DNA from: CAVPFA01 sp963703655
Lineage (GTDB): Bacteria > Actinomycetota > Acidimicrobiia > Acidimicrobiales > Bog-793
NCBI GenBank assembly: GCA_963703655.1
Contig: CAVPFA010000008.1
Coordinates: 85,014-149,013, forward strand
Reading direction: 5' to 3'
DNA length: 64,000 bases
Made by a program: the position numbers and the translations under genes. Positions 39,622 to 49,327 of this stretch are shown in pieces; position 1 is the stretch's first letter; each line of letters starts with the position of its first letter. Under the pieces are notes generated by a model. It saw only the letters and a program-made list of their open reading frames with translations, was not told the DNA's origin and made no database searches.

Positions 39622-42600
39622 AGGAGCGAGCTTGAGGCCGGCTCGGGAGCCGGGTGTGATGGGGCCTGCGAGTCTTCGAGAGCGTCGGTGTCAGGCGAGC
39701 GCCTCCGCCGGCTCCTCAGCCGGCTGAGCGGTTCGGCGGCCGCGCCCTGCGGAGGAGTCTTGCCGGCCCCGCCAAGACGGCGACGCCTTCGGCGACGGAC
39801 GACGCCCTCGGCGAGGCCCAGCGAGGCGACGAGCAGGCCCGTGGCAAGGCCGAGCGCTCTCAGCCAAGGCGGAGTGGCTCCGCGGGCACCGGTGAGCGCG
39901 ACGACTGAATCCTGCGGGCTGCCGGCCACGGGCCACGCCGTGTTCTCGAACACGAACACGCCGCCTTCGGTCGGAAGTTGGCGCAGGTCGCTCTGCGCCT
40001 GGAGCGCCCGCACGAGGCTCGCCGGAGGAGGGAACGACGGCGGAACCTGGACGCCGGGCAGGTCGGGCGCGACGGCGTAGGGCACGATCACGTAACGGAC
40101 GCCCGCTCGCGCCAGTGCCGCGCCGAGCCTGACGGTGAGGGCGGCCTCGGCCTGGGCCAGGGCGGTCTCGACCCCCGACCCGACGCCCGGATCGGCACTC
40201 GGCCAGAGGCGCCTGCCGTCCGGCAGCCCGTCCTCGCTCACGGCGAAGGCGAGGCCGCGCCTCACTTGCCACGAGGGAGCCGCCAAGGCCTCGGGGTCGC
40301 CCAGCCAGAGCACGTCGTAGCCCTTCGCGTCCCTGCCCGCCGCGGTCCAGCCGAGCAGCTGCTCGTAGCCGACGGTAGGGAGCGAAGAGCGTCCGTCGAC
40401 CGTCGACACGAGGGTCGGGGACAAGCCCGCCACGAGGCAGAGCGCCGCCCCCACGCTCAGGTTCTGACGCCACCCGAAGCGACTCCTCCCGAGGTCGACC
40501 TCGAACGCGGCGACTCCGAGCCCGACTGCGCCCGCCAAACAGCAAGCAGCCGGAGCCAGCAGGACGAGCGTCGCACCGCCGCCGGCGCCGAGCCATCCCA
40601 CGCCGCCCGCGTAGGCCACGCAGACCGTGCCAACCGCCGCGATCCACCACCGAGTCGCCCAGTCGAGTCGCACGTCGCGGGCGACGAGCAGGACGTAGCC
40701 TGCGCCCAGCAGGAGTCCCCATCCGAGCCAGCCCGCACCGACCGGTCCGACGCCAAAACGGAGCAGGCGCAAGATGCCGCCCGTGGTCCCACGCGAGCTC
40801 ACCGCGCCGGCGAGGATGCTCCATCGCGCCCGGTCCTGGACGAACGTGACCGACCAGGGAAGCAAGCAGACGAAGGCAACCACGGCTGCGCCGATGGTCA
40901 CACAGAGACCGCGAAGTACCGGGGCGATGGCGCCCACGGCGGCGGAGCTGAGCACGATGCCCAGACACAGCGCTGCCACGGCCACGATCGACTCCGGGGC
41001 CAGCGCCACCATGACCGCCAGCAGGAGCCCGAACGGAGCGACCTCGGACACGACTCCACGCCACCCGCTCGCATAGTGGTCGGATCCGAACGGGGGCAGC
41101 CGGGTCGCAGCGACAGACGCGGCCCAGGACGAACGGGATGGCTGCAAAGGTGACGAGAGCCTGCAAGTTCCCAGCCGCGATGTCGTTCCACACGAGCGCA
41201 AGCCCGAGGTACGCGATCGCGCCCGCGAGGCGCGCGCGGCTGGAGCCGAGCGGGCGGAGAAGTCGGTACACGCCGACGGCGCCGACGAGGATCGGGCCGA
41301 TCAGGAGCAGCTTCAATGCCTGCGCGGTGCTGTCGAGCAGGACGGTTCCGACGACTCCGACCAGGCCGAAAGCGGGCGGCGCCGGCCCGGTCGCCTGCCA
41401 GCCGGCGTCCTGCCAGCCGGTGAAGAACTCCCGCAGGAGCGTGGACGCCGCCGGGAACGGCAAGAGCTGGCCCACGAGCGGCAGGTGTCCCAGCAGGAGG
41501 TTGCGGACGCCGAACACGACGACGAGGACCACGCCCGCCACGGCCCAGCCCACATTGGCCTGCCGGTGGCGCGCGATGCCCATCGACACGGTCCTCCTCG
41601 GATGGGAGGTCCCGTCGGTCCGCAAGTGGGCGTCGGGTGCCGGCGCTGCCGGTCCGGTTTCGAGCACAGAGCGGCGGCCACCCCGGCTGAACAGACGCGC
41701 GACGGCGCGATCTGGCTGCTGGCGGACCTTCCCGAGCGCCTTGCGAGCCGCCTTGAGGCTGCTCCGGCGGCGCAGATTCCACCGCCACGCGTCCCTGACC
41801 AGCTTGGAGCGGTCACGGTCGCCTCTTGCGAAGGCGACCAGCACCTCCGCGCTCGAGGCCACAGCGAGCTGGAGCTCGACGAACGGGCGACGCGGCCAGT
41901 CGTAGTTCTTGAAGACGGCGCGCAGGCTGTGGCGCCGGCGCAACGACGGCACGTCGGCGACCCACCGGGCCCCCCAAGCCGCCGCCTGAACGTGTCGAAC
42001 CCGGGCCGATGGCGCGACCACGACCCGCGCCCCGGCGACCTGGGCTCGCCAGCAGAGGTCCAGGTCCTCACCGAACAGCTCAATCTCCGGATCGAAGCCG
42101 CCAAGTGCCCGGAACAAGTCCGCGCGCACCAGGGTGCAGGCGCCCGGTACCGCGAACACCTCTCGGACCTCGTCGTGCTGAGCCTGGTCGAGCTCGCCAG
42201 GCTCGACCCGCTCGAAGACCCCGCCGAAGCGGTTGACGCCGAGCCCGACCTGGAGCAGACGGTCGGGAGCGTCCCATTCGACGAGCTTCGGGCCGACTAT
42301 CCCAGCGTTGGACCGGTAGGCCTCCTCGACCAGGCGGCGAACCGCATCCGGTGCCGGAGCGACGTCGTCGTGGCAGATCAACAGGTGAGATGCTCCCTGG
42401 ACCGCCGAAAGCGCCTCGTTCGCGGCTGCCGAGAAGCCGCGGTTGTCATCCTGGCGGACGATGAAGGCGCGCGGAAGAACGGCCGCGACGCGGGTCGTCA
42501 GCTCCTCGCGGCTCGCGGCGTCCACGACCAGCACGTCGAGGTTCGGGTAGTCCTGAGCGGCAAGCGCCTCCAGGCATCCCTCGAACCACAGGGCCGGGTC

Positions 42601-42651
42601 GGAAGCGACCACCACGGCGACGACCGGCGGGACCTGCTCCTCGGGCATCAT
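39618..42651 (-). CDS. Large GT2 glycosyltransferase with C-terminal membrane domain, frameshifted
   Basis: About 1010 residues. N-terminal GT-A domain of family 2: VVAVVVASDPALWFEGCLEAL, QDDNRGFSAAANEAL, LLICHDDVAPAPD (DxD) and GGFDPEIELFGEDLDLCWRAQ (acceptor base ED). A basic linker leads to about ten membrane helices and a final extracellular part (LAGLSPTLVSTVDGRSSL, YVIVPYAVAPDLPG). The frame changes at about 41112-41135 within the membrane domain, consistent with a one-base insertion. The mature protein should make or modify a surface polysaccharide. The gene next to it (DUF5719) overlaps its stop, a pairing I recall from streptomycetes. Confidence 0.85.
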
Positions 42652-42734
42652 CGCGGCCGGAATCCTACAGCGACCACCCGCTCACTTCGGAGCAAGTCCA
42701 CCCTCGCCCGACACCCTCGGCCTAGTTTGACGAG

Positions 42735-43631
42735 GTGCACTACGAGCCGGCGCGCCTCGAACCTGAGGGCGTCGTGACCCGCACGATCGACCGAGAGACG
42801 CCCCTCAGAGGTCGCGCCGTTAGTCGGGGGCTTGCGGCGGGTCACAACCTGATGCTCATCGGTGATGCCGCCGCGACCCTGGTCGATGTGCCCGGCGACA
42901 CCGTGCAGACCGTCGTGACGTCACCGCCCTACTGGTCGCTCCGGGACTACGAGACCCCGGGGCAGATCGGCCGGGACGAACCGCTGCCGACGTTCATCAA
43001 ATCCCTCGTCGGAATCTTCGCCGAGGTCCGTCGTGTGCTCGCAGACAACGGGACCTTGTGGGTGAACATCGGGGACTCCTACACCTCGGGCAACCGGAGC
43101 TGGCGAGCACCCGACAAGAAGAACCCGGCGCGCGCCATGAAGGTTCGCCCGCCGACGCCCGCAGGCCTGAAGGACAAGGACCTGATCGGGGTGCCGTGGC
43201 GTTTCGCCCTCGCAATGCAGGACGCCGGGTGGTGGCTGCGCTCCGACCTCATCTGGTACAAGCCGAACTGTCAGCCCGAGTCGGTACGGGACAGGCCGAC
43301 GCGCTCGCACGAACACGTCTTTTTGTTCTCCAAGTCCGAGCGTTACCGCTACGACATCGACGCAGTCCGTGGCCCCAACGGGCGCAGGCTGCGCGACGTC
43401 TGGGACATCAGCACGGTCGGGTTTCCTGGTGCTCATTTCGCGACTTTCCCGCCCGAGCTGGTGCGGCGCTGCATCGTGATCGGATCAGGCAAAGGTGACT
43501 ATGTGCTCGATCCGTTTCTCGGCTCGGGCACCACCGCCGCCGTCGCGCAGGCGAACCAGCGGCGGTTCATCGGCTGTGAGGTGAACCCCGCCTACGTCGA
43601 CCTGATCTCGACGCGGATCGGTGCGGAATAG
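42735..43631 (+). CDS. Orphan beta-class DNA methyltransferase (probably N4-cytosine)
   Basis: SAM-dependent DNA methyltransferase of 298 residues. The catalytic motif IV TSPPYW (residues 62-67) precedes the SAM motif DPFLGSGTT (about 259-267), so the order is that of class beta, and SPPYW favours N4-methylcytosine, although N6-adenine is possible. Other motifs are LWVNIGDSY and WRFALAMQDAGWWLRSDLIWYKPN. No restriction endonuclease or specificity gene lies near it, so it looks like an orphan. It is one of few plus-strand genes here. A DNA methylase also lies near the F420 genes in mycobacteria (Rv3263) but that enzyme differs. The GTG start at 42735 is uncertain; GTG/ATG codons up to residue 40 are alternatives. 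Confidence 0.87.
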   Translation: MHYEPARLEPEGVVTRTIDRETPLRGRAVSRGLAAGHNLMLIGDAAATLVDVPGDTVQTVVTSPPYWSLRDYETPGQIGRDEPLPTFIKSLVGIFAEVRRVLADNGTLWVNIGDSYTSGNRSWRAPDKKNPARAMKVRPPTPAGLKDKDLIGVPWRFALAMQDAGWWLRSDLIWYKPNCQPESVRDRPTRSHEHVFLFSKSERYRYDIDAVRGPNGRRLRDVWDISTVGFPGAHFATFPPELVRRCIVIGSGKGDYVLDPFLGSGTTAAVAQANQRRFIGCEVNPAYVDLISTRIGAE

Positions 43632-43752
43632 CTTCATGCTTGCTACAGTTAGCACTCGGGGCTACAACAGTGAGCAGAGCGGCCTTGCGCAGCGGGTGAC
43701 GAGTCACCTCGCGGAACACGGCCGCAAACAAGGACACGAACAGGAGCATGAG

Positions 43753-44127
43753 ATGACCGACATCCGGCAGGACTTCTCGAAGACGGCGGACGAGCTCACG
43801 AACCTGGCGAAGGAAGCGGCATACGTCGCGATCGGCTTGGGTCTCCTCGGGTTCCACAAGGCCCAGGTTCGTCGCCATGACCTCACCGAAGCCGCCGCCC
43901 GGGCCAAGCGGGCGGGCGATCTGCAGGACTCGCTCGCCGATGCTCGCAAAGAGGTCGCGAAACGGGTCAAGGAATTCGACGCCACAGTCGGTCAGGTGAT
44001 CAAGGTTCTCGATGCAACCTTCGAGCCGGTGTGCGAGCGGCTTCCCGAACCCGCGCAGGCCCTCGTCCAGCAGGCCCGCGAGGCGCGCGACCAGGTGCGC
44101 AGCATGGTCTTCGCCTTCGCGGCCTGA
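43753..44127 (+). CDS. Small helical protein, function unknown
   Basis: 124 residues, mostly predicted helix with a coiled-coil flavour and a possible amphipathic or membrane-touching segment near residues 20-38: MTDIRQDFSKTADELTNLAK, then EAAYVAIGLGLLGFHKAQVRR, and a second charged helical half (AKRAGDLQDSLADARKEVAKR, VIKVLDATFEPVCERLPEP). It resembles small actinobacterial proteins of the heparin-binding-haemagglutinin type in composition, not by any motif. ATG 43753 follows AGGAG by 6-7 bases. It follows the methyltransferase on the same strand, 121 bases downstream, and converges with the epimerase gene ending at 44129. A longer reading from 43621 has no family support. Confidence 0.65.
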   Translation: MTDIRQDFSKTADELTNLAKEAAYVAIGLGLLGFHKAQVRRHDLTEAAARAKRAGDLQDSLADARKEVAKRVKEFDATVGQVIKVLDATFEPVCERLPEPAQALVQQAREARDQVRSMVFAFAA

Positions 44128-44128
44128 G

Positions 44129-45022
44129 TCAAGCGAGGCGGTCGCGCCAGTAGTCGAGGACGTCCGACAGCGTTGTCCGAAGCGGCACGGTCGGGTGCCA
44201 ACCTGTGACCGCGACGAGCTTGGAACCGTCCCCGACGAGCACTGGGACATCGACGGGGCGGAAGAGGGAAGGGTCCTCGACGAGCGTCACCGCGTACGAC
44301 AGCAGGCCGGCCATCTCCTCGGCTAAGGAGGCGATTGTGACCGCCCGCCCCGAGCACACGTTGTAGGCCTCCCCGGCAACCCCCTGCAACGCCAGAAGAC
44401 GGTAGGCCCGGACAACGTCGCGCACGTCGGTGAAGTCGCGTGAGGCTGCGAGGTTGCCCACCCGGACCGTCCCGCTCCCCCTCAGCTCGGCTTCGACCAT
44501 TCGGCGCGCGAGCGCGGACACCACAAAGTCATCGGACTGGCCTGGTCCGACGTGATTGAAGGGTCGCGCTCGGATGACGCGCAGCCCCCGACCGAGGAAC
44601 GCCTGGAGCCCGAGGAACTCGGCAGAGACCTTGCTCACTGCGTACGGCGTCACGGGACGAAGCTCGGCCTGCTCGTCGAGGCGCGCCGAGTCGGTTGTCG
44701 GGCCGTAGACCTCGGCCGAGCTCACGAGCACTACCGCCGGTGGTACGTCGCAGCGTGCGGCCGCCTCCAGGAGGTTCAGTGTGCCCATGGCGTTGACCCG
44801 GAACGTCTCGGCAGGCTGGCTCCATGACTTGCCGACGTGCGTGAGCGCGGCGAGGTGGTAGACGACCTCGGGGGAGGCCGCCTGGAGGTCGGCGGCGAGC
44901 CGGGAGCCGTCGGTGACGTCGACTTCGGAACCGGCGCCGACAACCGTGTCACCGGCGTCGGAGAGGTGCCGGAGGAGCCAGCCGCCGACGAATCCCGATC
45001 CCCCGGTCAGGTACGCGCGCAC
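44129..45022 (-). CDS. GDP-4-keto-6-deoxymannose reductase-like SDR epimerase/dehydratase
   Basis: Extended SDR enzyme of 297 residues. Rossmann motif AYLTGGSGFVGGWLLRHL, VVYHLAALTHVGKSW, SSAEVYG, catalytic YxxxK in PYAVSKVSAE, and RPFNHVGPGQ, which is characteristic of the Rmd/GDP-6-deoxy-lyxo-hexulose reductase and GDP-mannose 4,6-dehydratase group. It may form GDP-rhamnose or a related deoxysugar from GDP-mannose. It is the last gene of the sugar cluster, preceded by three glycosyltransferases. The ATG at 45022 is directly before the Rossmann loop. Confidence 0.85.
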   Translation of the reverse strand: MRAYLTGGSGFVGGWLLRHLSDAGDTVVGAGSEVDVTDGSRLAADLQAASPEVVYHLAALTHVGKSWSQPAETFRVNAMGTLNLLEAAARCDVPPAVVLVSSAEVYGPTTDSARLDEQAELRPVTPYAVSKVSAEFLGLQAFLGRGLRVIRARPFNHVGPGQSDDFVVSALARRMVEAELRGSGTVRVGNLAASRDFTDVRDVVRAYRLLALQGVAGEAYNVCSGRAVTIASLAEEMAGLLSYAVTLVEDPSLFRPVDVPVLVGDGSKLVAVTGWHPTVPLRTTLSDVLDYWRDRLA

Positions 45023-45101
45023 GGTTTCAACGCTAGTGGGCGACGGCGGGCTCGCCGGAAGGGTCGGGGGTGCCCCGCCGGCCTACCGGCAGAGGCGCCG
45101 C

Positions 45102-46265
45102 TCAGCTTCCGGCCGCGATGCGGTAGGCCTCGAGATGGCCCTCGGCGCAGGCCTCCCAGGTGTGCCGGGCGGCGATTGCAAGGCCACGGGCTCGGCGCCG
45201 CGCCCGGTCGGCCGTGGACTCCTCGGCCATCGCCTGCGCCATTGCGGCCGCCAGAGCACGAGGCTGACCGGACGGTACGAGCAAGGCGCTGTCGCCGGCG
45301 ACGTCTGCCATGGGCGTGCCGGTGGTGGTGACGAGGGGGGCGCCGCAGGCCAGTGCTTCGAGGGCCGGCATTCCGAAGCCTTCCTCTAGGGACGGGTATG
45401 CGACGACGCTCGCCCGGCGGAGCAGCGCCGGAACCTCGGCGTCCCCCACGTAACCGAGCCGGCGGATCCGTCCGAGTGAACGCGAGGCCGCGATGGCCTG
45501 CAGGATTGGCCGGTCCCCCCACCCGGTCCCGCCCGCGAGGACGAGCTCGAGCTCGGGGCGGTCTCCGGCGAGCCGACCGAAGGCGGCGACGAGGTCGACG
45601 ACACCCTTCCGCGGCTCCAAGGTCCCAAGGTGCAGCACGTACGGTCGGAACAGTCCGAGGCGTTCCAGGATCTCGCCGTCCGCACCGGGTTCTGGCTCCT
45701 CGGCGACGAAGCGAGCATGGTCCACCCCGTGAGGGACGACCACCACCGGGCATCTCGGGGCAACGAGGTCCCGGAGCCTTCCGGCTGTGGCCTCGCTCAC
45801 GCAGATGATGACAGCCGCGTGCGCTGCCGAATACCTGATGGCGGAGCGGAACCAGGCCACCTTGCTCCGCTCGTGCCATTCGGGGTGATCGAAGAAGGTC
45901 AGGTCGTGGACCGTCACGACACAAGGGACCCTGGATCGCCTGGGCATCGTGTAGTGCGGGCCGTGGTGAACGGCGACGCTCGGAGTGGTGAGGGCCCCGA
46001 CGACCGGACCGAGGCGAACCTGCTCGTAGACGAGGCGCTCCACGCGGTGCGAGGGAGCTCGAGCGACCACACGGCTCCCAGGCGCGACTTCGGCCCACCT
46101 GGCGGCGTCTTGGCGCCGTGCGAGGAGAGTGAGGCCGCAGTCGCCGCGCCCGGCCAGGGCGCCGGCCAGCTCGACGACGTAACGCCCAGCTCCAGCTGGT
46201 CGTTCGGGCACCGCGCTCACGTCCAAGGCGACCTCGAGCATCGTTTGGCCGGCACACGCGGTCAC
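45102..46265 (-). CDS. GT4-family glycosyltransferase (1)
   Basis: GT-B fold retaining glycosyltransferase of about 387 residues. N-terminal acceptor domain VALDVSAVPERPAGAGRYVVELAG; donor domain with VLHLGTLEPRKGVVDLVAAF, LAGGTGWGD and the EX7E motif in SLEEGFGMPALEALACGAP. Donor probably a nucleotide-activated mannose or other hexose; not decidable. First start GTG 46265 overlaps the preceding gene stop; ATG 46241 (MLEVALDV) is a plausible alternative. One of three tandem paralogues in this cluster. Confidence 0.87.
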   Translation of the reverse strand: MTACAGQTMLEVALDVSAVPERPAGAGRYVVELAGALAGRGDCGLTLLARRQDAARWAEVAPGSRVVARAPSHRVERLVYEQVRLGPVVGALTTPSVAVHHGPHYTMPRRSRVPCVVTVHDLTFFDHPEWHERSKVAWFRSAIRYSAAHAAVIICVSEATAGRLRDLVAPRCPVVVVPHGVDHARFVAEEPEPGADGEILERLGLFRPYVLHLGTLEPRKGVVDLVAAFGRLAGDRPELELVLAGGTGWGDRPILQAIAASRSLGRIRRLGYVGDAEVPALLRRASVVAYPSLEEGFGMPALEALACGAPLVTTTGTPMADVAGDSALLVPSGQPRALAAAMAQAMAEESTADRARRRARGLAIAARHTWEACAEGHLEAYRIAAGS

Positions 46266-47389
46266 GGGCGAGCCCGCGCGCATCCGATGACCCGTTCCCA
46301 GAGCGCGACGTGGCTCCGAGCGGCATCGACCCAGCGAAGCGAAGCCGCGTGGGCGTGGCCGCCGGCCACGAGCGCCGTCCGCGCGGCCTCGTCGCAGGCT
46401 GCCACGACGAGCCCCTCTGCGATCGAGGCGACGTCCGTCGGATCCACCTCCAAAGACGCCCCGCCGCTGCTCGGCACGGCGCTCGAGACGACCGGGGTCC
46501 CCTGCATCATGGCCTCGACCACGGGCAGTCCGAAGCCTTCGACGATCGGGACGTAGGCGCAGCATCGAGCTCCTCGGTACAGCGCCGCAAGCGTCGCACC
46601 ACCGACTTCGCCTGCGAAGACGACCCCGCCGGTAGTGCCGGTCCAGGCCGATGCCCCCGAAGGCCCCCACCCGCTCGGTCCCACGACCACGAGCGGCCAG
46701 TTGTCGGGCAGCCTCGGTTTCGCGAGCGCGTACGCCCCGACAAGGCGTTCGAGGTTCTTGCGTGGCTCGAGCGTGCCAACAGTGAGCAGGTACGGACCGT
46801 GCACCCCGAGCCGCTCGAGCAACGTTCGAGCGGCGGGGCCGTCCGGCGCCGCTAGGTGGTCGGCGCCCTCGGGCACGACCGCGAGCCGGTCGCCGGAGAT
46901 GCCGACTCCGGCGGCGACGACCGCTGCGCCGGTCGCCTCGGAGGGCACGACGACGAGGACGGCGCGTGCAGCCACGCGCCGCAAGGCCTCCTCGTGCCAA
47001 CGGCGACCCCTCGCTGGGTAAGCCTCCGGCATCGATCGCCAGCCCACGTCGTGCACCGTGACCACGAGCGGCACCCCCCCGGCAGGCACCGGGGCGGCCG
47101 TCGAGACGGCGTGCACCACCTCGGTTCCACGTCCGACTCTGGTCAAGGCGTAATCCCAGGTTCGCGTCATGAGCGGTCCGGGCAGCCGCGAGCTAATGAT
47201 CGGGTAGCCGAGAGCCGCGAGCGGATCTGGGCGCGTCGGCGGGCGGCTCACGACGACCGTGAGCGAGGGGCGCTCGCCGGCGGGAAGCTCGCCGATGCCC
47301 TTCAGCAAGCCGCGGGCGTAGGTCCCGATTCCTCCGGGGACGCGCCGCCGCAGCTGCTCGGCCGCGAGCGTCACCGAGATGCTCGTCAA
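46262..47389 (-). CDS. GT4-family glycosyltransferase (2)
   Basis: 375 residues, the middle of three tandem paralogues. Shows VPGGIGTYARGLLKGIGELP (nucleotide loop), VVTVHDVGWRSMPEAYPARG, LLTVGTLEPRKNLERLVGAY and PIVEGFGLPVVEAMMQGTPVVSS (EX7E). Predicted retaining hexosyltransferase in surface-glycan assembly. GTG 47389 overlaps the neighbouring gene, and the stop overlaps the next. Arose by duplication of a common ancestor with the flanking copies, since all three keep TVGTLEPRKNL or ALGAVEPRKDL. Confidence 0.87.
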   Translation of the reverse strand: MTSISVTLAAEQLRRRVPGGIGTYARGLLKGIGELPAGERPSLTVVVSRPPTRPDPLAALGYPIISSRLPGPLMTRTWDYALTRVGRGTEVVHAVSTAAPVPAGGVPLVVTVHDVGWRSMPEAYPARGRRWHEEALRRVAARAVLVVVPSEATGAAVVAAGVGISGDRLAVVPEGADHLAAPDGPAARTLLERLGVHGPYLLTVGTLEPRKNLERLVGAYALAKPRLPDNWPLVVVGPSGWGPSGASAWTGTTGGVVFAGEVGGATLAALYRGARCCAYVPIVEGFGLPVVEAMMQGTPVVSSAVPSSGGASLEVDPTDVASIAEGLVVAACDEAARTALVAGGHAHAASLRWVDAARSHVALWERVIGCARARP

Positions 47390-48531
47390 CGGGCCGGCCG
47401 GTCAGACGCCGCCACGGTGTACAGCTCGACCATCGAAGCGACCGAGGCCGCCCAGGTGAAGGAGGCGGCACGGACGCGGCCTGCCTCGATGAGCCGTTCC
47501 CGCAGCCCGGCGTCGTCGACGACCCTCGCCAACGCCGCCGCGAGCGCGGCGGCGTCGCCAGGAGCGACGAGCTCGGCGGCACCGCCGACGACCTCGGGCA
47601 CGGCCCCGGCCGCCGTCGCGACCACCGGCACCCCCGCCGCCATCGCCTCGAGCGGAGGCAGGCCGAACCCCTCGTACAGGGACGGGTACACGAGCGCCGT
47701 CGCACCACGCAGCAGCGACCGCCGCTCGCCGTCGTTCAGGTAGCCGAGGCGCACCACACGGCCAGCCACGCCTGAGTCGGCCACTGCGGCCGCGAAGGCC
47801 GGCGCCCCCCATCCGTCGGGGCCGGCGACGACGAGCTCGAGATCCGGATGTGCCCGTGAAAGCTCGGAGAACGCCATGACTAGCGTGGGGAGATCCTTCC
47901 GCGGCTCGACCGCGCCGAGGGCGAGAACATAAGGCGCAGAGCGAAGGCGCCCGCCGAGTGAGGCCGGCGGCCACACCGGCGTCCCCGGCCTCGGGTCCTC
48001 GGCGCCGTGCGGGACCACCCGAACACGGTCGCCGTCGACGCCGGGCAAATCGAGCAATTCGTCGCGGACGAAGCTCGAGGGAACGTGGACGAATGCCCCT
48101 TGTCGAAGCGCGCGCAGCGCCAGCCGGGGGTAGGCCAACGAAGCGGGCAGGCAGAGCTCGGGGTATCGCAACGCTGTCAAGTCGTGCACGGTCACGACCC
48201 GACCGGCGCGACGTGCCGGGGGCACGACGAAGTTGGTCCCGTGCACGACGTCGGTCCTTCCCACCAGCCACTCGATCGGCGGGACGTCGACCCTCGCCCA
48301 CGCCGCGTGAGCGAGCCTGGCCGGGACCTGCCAGGTCCGTACCTCGAGCCCGAGCGCCCCGGCTGGCGTCGCCACGTCACTGCCGGCCCTCCGCGCGACC
48401 GCATAACCGCACACGTCCACGTCTTCGCGGCCGGCAAGCCCGCCCGCCAGCCCGGCGCAGAACCGGCCGACCCCTGTGAGCTCGCCCGCGAGCGGAAGGA
48501 CGTCCAAGGCCACTCGCAGCCTGTTCAACAC
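47386..48531 (-). CDS. GT4-family glycosyltransferase (3)
   Basis: 381 residues from GTG 48531 (LRVALDVLPLAGELTGVGRF). It has VVTVHDLTALRYPELCLP, VPHGAEDPRPG, VLALGAVEPRKDLPTLV and SLYEGFGLPPLEAMAAGVPVV with the EX7E acid pair. Third tandem GT4 copy. A further upstream start would read into the cofE gene region. No signal peptide or membrane helix, so acts on a lipid-linked or nucleotide-linked glycan at the cytoplasmic face. Confidence 0.87.
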   Translation of the reverse strand: MLNRLRVALDVLPLAGELTGVGRFCAGLAGGLAGREDVDVCGYAVARRAGSDVATPAGALGLEVRTWQVPARLAHAAWARVDVPPIEWLVGRTDVVHGTNFVVPPARRAGRVVTVHDLTALRYPELCLPASLAYPRLALRALRQGAFVHVPSSFVRDELLDLPGVDGDRVRVVPHGAEDPRPGTPVWPPASLGGRLRSAPYVLALGAVEPRKDLPTLVMAFSELSRAHPDLELVVAGPDGWGAPAFAAAVADSGVAGRVVRLGYLNDGERRSLLRGATALVYPSLYEGFGLPPLEAMAAGVPVVATAAGAVPEVVGGAAELVAPGDAAALAAALARVVDDAGLRERLIEAGRVRAASFTWAASVASMVELYTVAASDRPAR

Positions 48532-48586
48532 GGCCCCGGGCCCATGGAGCGGCGGACCGTCGCACCGGCCGTCCCGCGCTCGAGGG

Positions 48587-49312
48587 TCATCGAAAGAGAT
48601 CCTCGCCGTAGGGGCGGACCACCTCTTTGGTGACGGCGCCCTGACCAAAGACGGCGGGGTCCACCCCCCTCACGACCGCAACCGGGATGCCGCGAGCCTT
48701 CCCCATGACCAGGTCGGCCGCCGACGCGATCTCGTCGACGACACAGACCTCGGTCGCGACGAGCTCGCGACCGAGGGCGTCGGTCGTCCCGCGCAGGTCG
48801 ACCACCGCCCGGATGCCGGCGCAGCCGATGGCCACGTCGGTCACCCCGCGCCGCCAGGCGCGGCCGAACGTGTCGGAGATCACGACCGCCACCTCGAGGC
48901 CCGTGAGCGCCCGCAGGCCGTCGCGAAGCCGGCGCGCCGAGCGGTCGGGGTCCTCGGGCAGCAGCGCTGCCCACCCGTCGGCGACGTTGGAAAGGTCGAC
49001 CCCCGAGTTCGCGCACACGAAACCGTGCCGCGTCTCGGTCACGACGAGGTCGCCGCGGCGTCGCAGGACCCGGACGGCCTCGGCCTCGGCCAGCTCGCGC
49101 TTCGCAAGGGGATCGGACGGCTCGACCCGGACCATGCGGCCCTCCGCCTTGGACACCACCTTCTGCGTGACCACGACAACGTCGCCCGCGAGAAGGGACG
49201 CTTTGTTCGCGATGAGCCCCGCGAGGTCGTCTCCGGCCGCGATCTCGCCGAGACCCTCGACACCGAGCACCACGACCGATCCTGCGGGAGCCATCGGCGA
49301 AGTCTCCACCAA
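48587..49312 (-). CDS. cofE: Coenzyme F420:L-glutamate ligase CofE (FbiB N-terminal type)
   Basis: GTP-dependent enzyme adding glutamates to F420-0. 241 residues: LGVEGLGEIAAGDDLAGLI, VVVVTQKVVSKAEGR, NSGVDLSNV, VISDTFGRAWRRGVTDVAIG (family signature SDTFGRPWR..TDVAIG) and LVATEVCVVDEIASAADLVMGK, MGKARGIPVAVVRG. It lacks the C-terminal nitroreductase domain of mycobacterial FbiB, so F420 may be completed by another protein. It lies 15 bases after cofD. Confidence 0.93.
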   Translation of the reverse strand: MVETSPMAPAGSVVVLGVEGLGEIAAGDDLAGLIANKASLLAGDVVVVTQKVVSKAEGRMVRVEPSDPLAKRELAEAEAVRVLRRRGDLVVTETRHGFVCANSGVDLSNVADGWAALLPEDPDRSARRLRDGLRALTGLEVAVVISDTFGRAWRRGVTDVAIGCAGIRAVVDLRGTTDALGRELVATEVCVVDEIASAADLVMGKARGIPVAVVRGVDPAVFGQGAVTKEVVRPYGEDLFR

Positions 49313-49327
49313 CCGACCCGGTGACCG

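Noticed and set aside
42735..43631. Restriction-modification system
   Set aside because: No endonuclease gene or broken remnant is beside the methyltransferase; the neighbours are glycosyltransferases and a small helical protein.
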